Shown: positions 1 to 5,500 of the stretch, one piece after another
Layout: each line of letters starts with the position of its first letter
How positions within the stretch are numbered: the stretch's first letter is position 1
Notes under the pieces: generated by a model
Seen by the model: the letters and a program-made list of their open reading frames with translations, nothing else
Database searches by the model: none
What the model was told of the DNA's origin: nothing
Position numbers and translations under genes: made by a program
Assembly (NCBI GenBank): GCA_910577275.1
Contig: CAJTMW010000048.1
Location: 1-5,983 of the forward strand
DNA length: 5,983 nucleotides
Direction: 5' to 3'
Source of the DNA: an uncultured Lachnospiraceae bacterium
GTDB taxonomy: Bacteria; Bacillota; Clostridia; Lachnospirales; Lachnospiraceae

Positions 1-377
1 TGCGGCAGGAGAACGAAGAAATGCGGCAGGAGAACGAAGAAATGCGGCAGGAGAATGAAGAAATGCGGCAGGAGAATGAAGAAATGCGGCAGGAAAACGA
101 AGAGATGCGGCAGGAGAACGAAGAGATGCGGCAGGAGAACGAAAAGGTGCGCCAGAAAAACGAAATGATGCAACAGGAGAATGTAAAGATGCATCAGGAG
201 CATGAGCAGATGCAAAAAGAAAATCAAAAGATGCATCAGGAACATGAGCAGATGCAAAAAGAAAACCAAAAGATGCATCAGGAGAGTGAAAAGATACAAA
301 AAGAGAACAAAGCGATGCATCAGGAGAACCAAAAGATACATCAGGAAAATGAAAAATTGAGGCGGGAGATGGAGAAT
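1..377 (+). repeat. 21-bp in-frame tandem repeat array, grading into a 42-bp higher-order repeat
   Basis: One partial and six complete near-identical 21-bp units (starts at 21, 42, 63, 84, 105 and 126) follow the pattern ATGCGGCAGGAR plus AAYGAARAR. The array then decays into diverged heptads at 147-377. Within this, 189-230 and 231-272 form a 42-bp direct repeat (MHQEHEQ plus MQKENQK, twice). All units are multiples of three, so gain or loss of units would change coiled-coil length without a frameshift. The nearly identical 5' units look recently expanded and the 3' units older. The left border of the array lies outside the window. Confidence 0.92.
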
Positions 378-506
378 CAATATCATCAATCCTTCATTAA
401 TATGGTAGCCATTCTGCGCAGCGTAGGACTGTCGGACGAGGATATTGTGAGCAGGCTTTGCGCACAATATCAATTGAATGAGACGCAGGCAAAAGAATAT
501 CTGTAG
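1..506 (+). CDS. C-terminal part of a heptad-repeat coiled-coil protein, possibly an Rpn-family nuclease/transposase-like protein (5' end outside window)
   Basis: The frame is open to the left edge, and positions 1-2 are the end of a repeated ATG, so this is the tail of a longer gene. It first encodes six full near-identical MRQENEE-type heptads (21-146) and then diverged heptads such as MHQEHEQ and MQKENQK to about 377. With Asn at 'a', Met at 'd', Arg at 'e' and Glu at 'g', this reads as a regular charged coiled coil. The last 40 or so residues form a non-repetitive helical module with the pattern LRSVGLSDEDIVSRL and a NETQAKEYL end. Such a 'GLS-x-E-x-I...EEAxxYL' tail after a variable helical stretch is familiar from clostridial proteins annotated as Rpn recombination-promoting nuclease/putative transposase. 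The nuclease domain would lie upstream and cannot be seen, so the family call rests on the tail alone. It could instead be an unrelated coiled-coil protein. That the gene is real is well supported by the frame-preserving repeats. Confidence 0.6.
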   Translation, partial: RQENEEMRQENEEMRQENEEMRQENEEMRQENEEMRQENEEMRQENEKVRQKNEMMQQENVKMHQEHEQMQKENQKMHQEHEQMQKENQKMHQESEKIQKENKAMHQENQKIHQENEKLRREMENQYHQSFINMVAILRSVGLSDEDIVSRLCAQYQLNETQAKEYL

Positions 507-742
507 AGCGGCTTTTGTATGTTGGGGCATCACCGGAATCTGAAAACTGATTTCCGCATGTTCGGGAAAGGAAACATGACAGGAGCGCAAAAGTGTGGTA
601 AACTTACATGGAAAGGCAGAAACTGTCTTTTCAAAGAGTCTGTGTCTGCGCCGCATCCGCAGGCTCTCCGGTCTTACAGGCCGGCGCATGGGCTTAAGAT
701 TAAGAAGACGGGTCTGTAAAGCAGCGCAGAAAAGAGGAAAAA

Positions 743-2053
743 ATGTGGGCATATGAAAGTGTATTTTATCAGATATATCCTTTGGGATTCTGCGGAGCGC
801 CGTTTGAAAATGACGGCGTACCGGAGAGCAGGATTTTAAAGGTGGAGGAATGGATTCCGCATATGAAGAAGCTGAATGTGAATGCGGTTTACTTTTCACC
901 GGTATTTGAGTCCGATACGCACGGATATAATACGAGAGATTACAAGAAAATTGACACCAGGCTTGGCACCAACGAGGATTTTAAGCAGGTGGTGAAAAAG
1001 CTCCATGACAATGGAATCCGGGTGGTTCTTGACGGCGTGTTCAACCATGTGGGCAGGGGTTTTTATCAGTTTCAGGACGTGGTGAAGAACAGGGAAAATT
1101 CTCCCTATCTCAACTGGTTTCACATTAATCTCGGCGGGAATTCCAACTACAACGACGGTCTTTGGTACGAAGGCTGGGAGGGAAACTATGATTTGGTGAA
1201 GCTGAATCTTAAAAACGGCGAGGTGGTTGACCATATTCTGGATGCGGTGAAATACTGGGTGGATGAGTTTGACATTGACGGGCTGCGCCTGGATGTGGCT
1301 TACTGTCTGGATGAAAATTTTGTGCGCAGGCTGCGGAGCTTTACGGAGGGCTTAAAGCCGGAATTTTATCTGCTCGGGGAGATGCTTCACGGGGATTACA
1401 ATCGTCTTATGAACGATGGTATGCTTCATTCCGCAACGAATTATGAGTGCTACAAGGGACTTTACTCCAGCTTTAACAGCATGAATATGTTTGAGATTAT
1501 CCATTCCCTGATGCGGCAGTTCGGGCCGGAAAACTGGACGCTTTATAAGGGGAAGCATCTGCTTTCCTTTGTGGATAACCACGACGTGACCAGAGTGGCA
1601 AGTATTTTAAGCAACGAAAAGCATCTTCCGCTTATTTATGCGCTCTGCTTTGGTATGCCGGGGATTCCCTGCGTTTATTATGGAAGCGAGTGGGGAGCAA
1701 AGGCGAACAAGAGCGAGGGGGACCCGGCGCTTAGGCCGGATTTTGCAGAGCCGGAGTTTAATGAGCTTTCCGAGTGGATAAGCAGGCTGGCAAAGGCAAA
1801 GCAGGAATCCAAAGCTTTGAATTACGGAGATTTCCGTTCGGTGGTTCTCACCAACAAACAGTGTATTTTTGAGAGAAAGACGGAAGGGCAGAGGGTACTG
1901 GTGGCGATTAACGCTGACAGCGAGCCTTACACGGCGCATTTTGACGCGGGCTGCGGGCTGGCCGAGGATTTAATCAGCGGCAAGACCCATGATTTCGGCG
2001 GAGGAAGCGAGCTGCCGCCGTACAGCGCTTATTTCTGGAAAATGGAGCGGTAG
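743..2053 (+). CDS. GH13 alpha-amylase family glycoside hydrolase (neopullulanase/cyclomaltodextrinase-like), cytoplasmic
   Basis: This 436-residue protein is a (beta/alpha)8-barrel alpha-glucan hydrolase. All GH13 conserved regions are visible: HGY at 60-62; region I DGVFNH at 97-102; region V LVKLN at 151-155, close to the MPKLN signature of the neopullulanase subfamily; region II GLRLDVA with nucleophile Asp184; region III LLGEM with acid/base Glu213; and region IV FVDNHD with His280 and transition-state Asp281. A short C-terminal beta domain follows from about residue 365. The protein starts directly with the barrel (VFYQIYPLG) and lacks the N-terminal starch-binding-like domain of typical neopullulanases, whose length is nearer 580. 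With no signal peptide, it probably acts in the cytosol on imported maltodextrins, cutting alpha-1,4 and perhaps alpha-1,6 links. The exact specificity is not readable. The AGAGGA at 733-738 supports the start. The 236-nt gap upstream has no clear promoter but contains a 7-bp inverted repeat (647-653 with 682-688). No transporter gene lies nearby. Confidence 0.93.
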   Translation: MWAYESVFYQIYPLGFCGAPFENDGVPESRILKVEEWIPHMKKLNVNAVYFSPVFESDTHGYNTRDYKKIDTRLGTNEDFKQVVKKLHDNGIRVVLDGVFNHVGRGFYQFQDVVKNRENSPYLNWFHINLGGNSNYNDGLWYEGWEGNYDLVKLNLKNGEVVDHILDAVKYWVDEFDIDGLRLDVAYCLDENFVRRLRSFTEGLKPEFYLLGEMLHGDYNRLMNDGMLHSATNYECYKGLYSSFNSMNMFEIIHSLMRQFGPENWTLYKGKHLLSFVDNHDVTRVASILSNEKHLPLIYALCFGMPGIPCVYYGSEWGAKANKSEGDPALRPDFAEPEFNELSEWISRLAKAKQESKALNYGDFRSVVLTNKQCIFERKTEGQRVLVAINADSEPYTAHFDAGCGLAEDLISGKTHDFGGGSELPPYSAYFWKMER

Positions 2054-2134
2054 ATTTACCGGTATGGCTTTGACGGACGGGAGAGCGTTTTAGCAGGCCG
2101 AAGCGTTATAGAGAATTTAGAACAAAAGCGACAG

Positions 2135-2178
2135 ATACGGACAGGGTGCATATTAGCGGATATGCACCCTGTCTGTAT
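2135..2178 (+). terminator. Strong 19-bp hairpin, probable transcription terminator of the GH13 gene
   Basis: Arms 2135-2153 and 2160-2178 pair over 19 bp with a single G-U pair (2139 with 2174) and a 6-nt loop (TAGCGG). The hairpin sits 81 nt past the GH13 stop. There is no clean T-run after the stem, only a T-containing TCTGTATAT if the lower stem stays open. It is therefore an atypical intrinsic terminator, and a role in mRNA 3'-end protection is equally possible. The stem itself is certain. Confidence 0.5.
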
Positions 2179-2308
2179 ATAAAAAGTTATGAATCACTCA
2201 CAACAGATATGATAGCATGAGAAAGAGGAAAATTATAGCATTTCAGTTGGATTTTTGTTAAAATAATCAGGTAATCATTTAGCATTGCGGCGGGAGCGCA
2301 CAGCAAAG

Positions 2309-2377
2309 CGGAAAGGCGGCTGTGCGGTATGCCAACACGGAAAGGCGGCTGTGCGGCATGGCAGCGCGGAAATGAGG
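2309..2377 (+). repeat. 29-bp direct tandem repeat (two copies plus a degenerate third) in the AraC gene leader
   Basis: Unit 1 (2309-2337) and unit 2 (2338-2366) match at 25 of 29 positions, and the first 19 are identical. A third copy starts in register at 2367 (CGGAAATGAGG), is recognisable for 11 bases, and supplies the GAGGA ribosome binding site of the AraC gene. The repeat includes GCTGTGCG (2319-2326 and 2348-2355), either copy of which can pair with CGCACAGC at 2297-2304. Confidence 0.85.
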
Positions 2378-2382
2378 AAAAT

Positions 2383-3120
2383 ATGGCGGAAAAACCGGTA
2401 GATGAAAAGAAGCTCCGTTACATGGAATTTGTCAGCAGGGAAGCTGGCTGGCGTCATCATACCCATGCGGAGGATACCTGGCAGTTTGAACTTCTACAGG
2501 CCGGGGATATGCGGGCGGTCGAGGAAGGGATTATAAGATTCCGCTCGGTAAATAACGGTCATTTGTCGGATGACCCTGTGCGGAACAGGAAATATCTTTT
2601 TGTAGCCTCTGTGACCCAGGCGTGCCGGGCGGCGATAAACGGCGGAATGGATACGGAGAGAGCCTACAATGCCAGCGACCTGTTTATTCAGAAAATGGAC
2701 ACTCTGGCGACAGAGGAAGAAATATGTAAGCTCCAGGTGGATATGATGACTTTTTACACAAGGGAAATGGCGGAGCTTGACAGGAAGCGCGTCTATTCCA
2801 AGCCTGTGGTTATCTGCATGGATTATATTTATAACCATCTGCACGAACCGATTCGCATACAGGCTCTGGCGGAGCAGGTGGATTTAAATGCCAGCTACCT
2901 GTCCACCCTGTTTAAAAAGGAAGCGGGCTGTTCCATTTCGGATTATATTCTTTCAAAAAGGATGGAGGCAGCGCGGAATATGCTGAAATATTCTGAATAT
3001 TCCTATGCGGAAATCAGCGCAATTCTGGCGTTCAGCTCTCAGAGCCATTTCAGCAGGATTTTTAAAAAGGAAATGGGATATACCCCGAAGGAATATCGGG
3101 ACAGATTTTTTCAAAACTGA
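2383..3120 (+). CDS. AraC-family transcriptional regulator with non-cupin N-terminal domain
   Basis: The protein has 245 residues from the chosen start. The C-terminal third is a canonical AraC DNA-binding domain: first helix-turn-helix around residues 159-182 (ALAEQVDLNASYLSTLFKKE) and second around 207-239 (YAEISAILAFSSQSHFSRIF, then GYTPKEYR). The N-terminal 140 residues are mostly alpha-helical and lack the jelly-roll cupin of AraC itself. They contain the LSDDPVRNRKYLF and AYNASDLFIQKMD patterns seen in a clostridial subgroup of AraC-like proteins. The ligand is unknown. The frame extends upstream to an ATG at 2329, but that part encodes the 29-bp repeats and lacks a ribosome binding site. 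GAGGA at 2374-2378 points to ATG 2383. The regulated target is not evident, since the gene stands between two unrelated transcription units. No terminator with a T-run follows it before the PadR promoter. Confidence 0.93.
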   Translation: MAEKPVDEKKLRYMEFVSREAGWRHHTHAEDTWQFELLQAGDMRAVEEGIIRFRSVNNGHLSDDPVRNRKYLFVASVTQACRAAINGGMDTERAYNASDLFIQKMDTLATEEEICKLQVDMMTFYTREMAELDRKRVYSKPVVICMDYIYNHLHEPIRIQALAEQVDLNASYLSTLFKKEAGCSISDYILSKRMEAARNMLKYSEYSYAEISAILAFSSQSHFSRIFKKEMGYTPKEYRDRFFQN

Positions 3121-3139
3121 AATTACACATAAAAACATA

Positions 3140-3169
3140 TTGACAAAATAATATTATATGACGTATAGT
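3140..3169 (+). promoter_or_regulatory. Sigma-A-type promoter of the padR operon
   Basis: A perfect -35 TTGACA (3140-3145) is followed after 18 bp by TATAGT (3164-3169), which matches the TATAAT consensus at five of six positions. The predicted start of transcription, about 3176, falls in the spacer of the large inverted repeat, and the -10 box lies inside its left arm. The mirrored -10 in the right arm has no -35 partner, so the promoter appears to fire only rightward. Confidence 0.75.
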
Positions 3170-3207
3170 ATTTATAACACATAATACTATACGTCATATA
3201 ATATTAT
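3148..3207. promoter_or_regulatory. Perfect 25-bp-arm inverted repeat built from two dyads, probable PadR operator
   Basis: Arms 3148-3172 and 3183-3207 are exact reverse complements separated by 10 bp (TATAACACAT). Each arm is itself an imperfect palindrome of the form ATAtTATAtG-A-CgTATAgTAT, centred at 3161 and 3194. The layout is therefore two mirror-image dyads 33 bp apart, about three helical turns. The left dyad covers the -10 box and the right dyad lies just past the expected transcription start. PadR proteins are dimers that commonly bind AT-rich dyads in their own promoters, so autoregulation is the natural reading. The binding itself is inference. Confidence 0.75.
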
Positions 3208-3222
3208 AGAAAACTATAATAT
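3201..3222 (+). other. 9-bp hairpin in the padR mRNA leader
   Basis: ATATTATAG (3201-3209) and CTATAATAT (3214-3222) pair perfectly around an AAAA loop. Bases 3201-3207 are shared with the right arm of the larger inverted repeat, so the two structures exclude each other. An mRNA starting near 3176 can form only this smaller hairpin. A function is not demonstrated. Confidence 0.4.
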
Positions 3223-3270
3223 CCCGGACTGCGAAGCTTTTCAGGTCAGGGGGAAAGGAGGAAGGCAGTT

Positions 3271-3597
3271 ATGGTGTTTAACACGGGAGCGGCGCTTTTA
3301 GACGCGATTGTTCTGGCGGTTGTGTCCAGAGAGCCGGAAGGGGCTTACGGGTATAAAATCACTCAGGATGTCAGGCAGGTGATAGAGCTTTCGGAATCCA
3401 CATTGTATCCGGTGCTTCGGAGACTGCAGAAGGACGAGTGCCTCGAGGTCTATGACAGGGAATGCGCGGGCAGGAATAGGAGATACTACAAGACAACGGA
3501 AAAGGGGCGGCTGCAACTAAACCTTTACGAGGGCGAATGGATTAAATATTCTGCGAAGATTAATCGTATATTTGAGGGAGGAATGAAAAATGAGTAG
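3271..3597 (+). CDS. PadR-family transcriptional repressor
   Basis: This 108-residue winged-helix DNA-binding protein has the usual length of the short (subfamily 2) PadR proteins. Visible elements are an N-terminal helix (LLDAIVLAVVSREPEGAYGY, residues 9-28), helix 2 with YGYKITQDV, the recognition helix around 43-58 (STLYPVLRRLQKDECL), and the beta wing 59-77 rich in Arg and Tyr (GRNRRYYKTTEKG). One short C-terminal dimerisation helix follows, ending by about 102. The gene starts 9 nt after an excellent AAAGGAGG (3254-3261) and is the first gene after the TTGACA/TATAGT promoter, with the large palindromic operator upstream. It probably represses its own operon until an envelope or small-molecule signal releases it. 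The signal cannot be inferred. The last 8 bp overlap the next gene, indicating coupled translation. Confidence 0.93.
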   Translation: MVFNTGAALLDAIVLAVVSREPEGAYGYKITQDVRQVIELSESTLYPVLRRLQKDECLEVYDRECAGRNRRYYKTTEKGRLQLNLYEGEWIKYSAKINRIFEGGMKNE

Positions 3598-4432
3598 ATG
3601 GGAATTTATGAGGCAGCTGGAGAAATTACTCTCCGATATCTCGCCTAACGAGCGGGAGGAAGCCCTTCAATATTATAATGATTATTTTAACGATGCGGGT
3701 ATGGAAAATGAGCAGGAGGTAATCAAAGCCTTAGGTTCGCCGGAGCAGGTTGCAAAGATAGTGAAAGACGGGCTTGGCGATGGCGGCAGTCAGGGGGAAT
3801 TTACGGAAAACGGCTTTTTAAACAGCACGGTGCGGCAGAATGAACTGATGAGAAAGGAGGCTGGTTTCGGGAAGGATGCCGGGGCGGCGCAGGAGGGTGA
3901 AGCTGCCAGAGAAGGCGAAAATATCTTTGGCCAGAATACAGATACCTTTGGGTACGGGTATTCGCAGAGCGGCGATGATACCCGGGAAGGTTATGACTCG
4001 TTTAGTCAATCAGATGAAGGAAGCGGACAGCCGCAGAAAGAGAAGAAGGATTTGCCGGTGTGGGCGATTGTACTGATAGTTTTTGCGTGTATACTTGGCT
4101 CGCCGGTGATTCTGGGGCTGGCATGCGGGGCGCTTGGCCTTATCATCGGAGTGCTCACAGCAGTATTTGCAACGGTTTTTGGAATCGGGCTGGCGGCTGC
4201 GATTTGCTTTATCGTGGCGGTTGCCCTTGTGATTGCCGGTTTTGGCGTGCTGATTCCCCATCCTTTTGAAGGTATCGGGCTTTTGGGCGGCGGCTTCATC
4301 TGCGGAGCCCTTGGGATTTTGTTTATGCTGCTTACCGTGCTTTTGGTCACAAAGGTAATACCGGCAATCTGCCAGGGAATTGCTTCTATATATAACAGTA
4401 TTTTCAGAAAAAAAGGAGGAGCAAAGGGATGA
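3590..4432 (+). CDS. HAAS/DUF1700-domain membrane protein
   Basis: This is a 280-residue protein with three parts. Residues 1-62 (MSRWEFMRQLEKLLSDISPN, then EALQYYNDYF and ALGSPEQVAKIVKD) are a typical cytosolic HAAS/DUF1700 helical domain. Residues 63-153 are a flexible linker rich in Gly, Gln, Ser and acidic residues, with GYGYSQSG-like stretches. Residues 156-258 are very hydrophobic and Gly/Ala-rich, with three or four membrane helices, ending in a basic tail RKKGGAKG. Its place between a PadR repressor and a DUF4097 protein is the standard arrangement of this family in Firmicutes. The HAAS domain is thought to act as a signalling or interaction module, but its molecular job is unproven. 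Translation starts at the ATG inside the padR stop (8-bp overlap), with GGGAGG at 3576-3581. A 4-bp ATGA overlap joins it to the next gene. The linker is long for the family and may be low-complexity drift. Confidence 0.88.
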   Translation: MSRWEFMRQLEKLLSDISPNEREEALQYYNDYFNDAGMENEQEVIKALGSPEQVAKIVKDGLGDGGSQGEFTENGFLNSTVRQNELMRKEAGFGKDAGAAQEGEAAREGENIFGQNTDTFGYGYSQSGDDTREGYDSFSQSDEGSGQPQKEKKDLPVWAIVLIVFACILGSPVILGLACGALGLIIGVLTAVFATVFGIGLAAAICFIVAVALVIAGFGVLIPHPFEGIGLLGGGFICGALGILFMLLTVLLVTKVIPAICQGIASIYNSIFRKKGGAKG

Positions 4433-5415
4433 AAAAATTTATAAAAGTGAGCCTGATGACCGCCGGGGTTTTAGGAGTGCTGGGATTTGCGTTCTGTTTA
4501 ATCGGCGTTATAGTCAGCGGAAGAAATTTTATGATGACGGTGAGAAACGATGTACATGCAGACAAAAGGCTTGCCGTTGTGGAGAGAGTGTTTGAGGGCG
4601 TGGAGAAAGGCATCAGCGCGTCAAAAAGCGGAAAGGCGGCAGATTATACGGACTACACTCACCACGTCGCGCCTGATAAGCTGACGGTGAATAATTCGGA
4701 GACCACGGAAAGCGAGTATGAACATCATATTGAAACAGCGGGCATAAAGGAGCTGTACGTTTCACTTGGTGCCGGAATCTGTACCATAAGCGAAAAGGAT
4801 GAAGCGGACGGGTTGATTGACCTTTATGTGAACGGGAAGGGCGGCTTTGATTTTTATATAAAGGATAACACCCTCTACGTGGAGGGCTTTAAGGGAAACC
4901 AGCTCTTTAACGTCAATCAGATTGATAATGAGATGACGCTTCGGATTCCCAAAGGTATGGGATTTGAGGAAATGGATTTGGAAATCGGCGCCGGAATTAT
5001 GGAAATCGAGAACCTGAAAGCAAAAGAGCTTGACGCGGTAATAGGAGCCGGAGAGCTTAACCTTAATAAGGCGGAAATCGTTGACTTTTCCGTGGAAATC
5101 GGCGCCGGAAACCTTGTTGCAGGCGACATGCACGTGTGGGAGGCGGATTTGGAGGTTGACCTCGGCAACTGCAGCTATGAAGGCGTTATTGAGCAGGAGC
5201 TGGATGCGGAATGCAATATGGGAAGCATGGATTTCCTGCTTAAGGGAAAGGAAAAGGACCACAACTATGAAATTGAATGCAGCGCCGGGAATGTGGAGAT
5301 AAACGGTTGGGAATTTACCGCGCTGGGAACGGAAAAATATGTGAACAACGGAGCTGCCACCACCTTTGAGCTGACCTGCAGCATGGGAAATATTACGCTG
5401 GATTTTGCGGAGTAG
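4429..5415 (+). CDS. Membrane-anchored DUF4097 beta-solenoid protein (YvlB/LiaG-like)
   Basis: This is a 328-residue protein. An N-terminal membrane anchor (about residues 7-30, after MKKFIKV) is followed by a charged stalk to about 100 and then a beta-solenoid of DUF4097 type. Solenoid rungs show as recurring turns: LGAG at 113-116, IGAG at 186-189, 205-208 and 224-227, then LGN 245-247, NMGS 263-266, SAGN 285-288 and SMGN 318-321. The central rungs are 19 residues apart. The anchor lacks a clear lipobox or cleavage site, so the protein is probably tethered with its solenoid outside the cell. DUF4097 proteins recur in envelope-stress operons of Firmicutes, where they are described as putative adhesin or scaffold domains. 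No enzyme motif is seen. The start overlaps the previous stop (ATGA) and has AAAGGAGG at 4412-4419, 9 nt away. An 18-nt sequence is repeated exactly at 4979-4996 and 5093-5110, which is two rungs apart. Confidence 0.88.
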   Translation: MKKFIKVSLMTAGVLGVLGFAFCLIGVIVSGRNFMMTVRNDVHADKRLAVVERVFEGVEKGISASKSGKAADYTDYTHHVAPDKLTVNNSETTESEYEHHIETAGIKELYVSLGAGICTISEKDEADGLIDLYVNGKGGFDFYIKDNTLYVEGFKGNQLFNVNQIDNEMTLRIPKGMGFEEMDLEIGAGIMEIENLKAKELDAVIGAGELNLNKAEIVDFSVEIGAGNLVAGDMHVWEADLEVDLGNCSYEGVIEQELDAECNMGSMDFLLKGKEKDHNYEIECSAGNVEINGWEFTALGTEKYVNNGAATTFELTCSMGNITLDFAE

Positions 5416-5422
5416 TGACAGG

Positions 5423-5500
5423 ATGAGCAAAAGGTTCCGGCAAATTTTAAAAGGGAATGACTGCCCGCGGAAAATCCTGCGGAGAAAGGAGAGCGTATGA
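5423..5500 (+). CDS. Candidate 25-residue basic small ORF bridging two operon genes
   Basis: A 25-codon frame begins 7 nt after the DUF4097 stop and ends TGA, in an ATGA overlap with the start of the next gene. The product (starting MSKRFRQILK, ending RRKESV) has nine Lys/Arg against two acidic residues. The position suits a coupling or leader peptide. Against it, only a weak, close ACAGG precedes the ATG, and the basic composition partly reflects the purine-rich ribosome binding site of the next gene. It may be chance. Confidence 0.25.
   Translation: MSKRFRQILKGNDCPRKILRRKESV

Larger units (their letters stand above)
2054..2382. other. 329-nt intergenic region between the GH13 gene and the AraC gene
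   Basis: No convincing gene is present. The region holds the 19-bp hairpin at 2135-2178, an AT-rich stretch around 2230-2280 that may contain the AraC promoter (TAAAAT at 2259-2264, but with no good -35 at the right distance), and a GC-rich 29-bp tandem repeat from 2309 up to the AraC ribosome binding site. The composition changes sharply from AT-rich to GC-rich near 2285. Confidence 0.7.

Noticed and set aside
647..688. Inverted repeat TGCGCCG/CGGCGCA as terminator or riboswitch before the GH13 gene
   Set aside because: The arms are 7 bp with a 28-nt interior, no T-run follows, and no known riboswitch core could be recognised.
519..719. 66-codon frame on the + strand before the GH13 gene
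   Set aside because: It has no ribosome binding site, no recognisable domain and odd composition. It fits open intergenic DNA better than a gene.
2305..2320. 16-nt sequence AAAGCGGAAAGGCGGC also present at 4625-4640
   Set aside because: The match stops abruptly and joins a leader repeat to unrelated coding DNA. It is probably chance or shared purine-rich composition, not a mobile repeat.
2329..2382. Upstream ATG that would add 18 residues to the AraC protein
   Set aside because: The extension encodes the 29-bp repeats and has no ribosome binding site, while ATG 2383 has GAGGA at a fitting distance.
4006..4350. 114-codon open frame on the - strand
   Set aside because: It is antisense to the membrane part of the HAAS protein. 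The Pro/Thr/Ile-rich composition is what the complement of Gly/Ala/Val codons produces.
4762..5430. 222-codon open frame on the - strand
   Set aside because: It lies fully antisense to the well-supported DUF4097 gene, and its sequence looks like a reverse-strand shadow with no motif or start signal.
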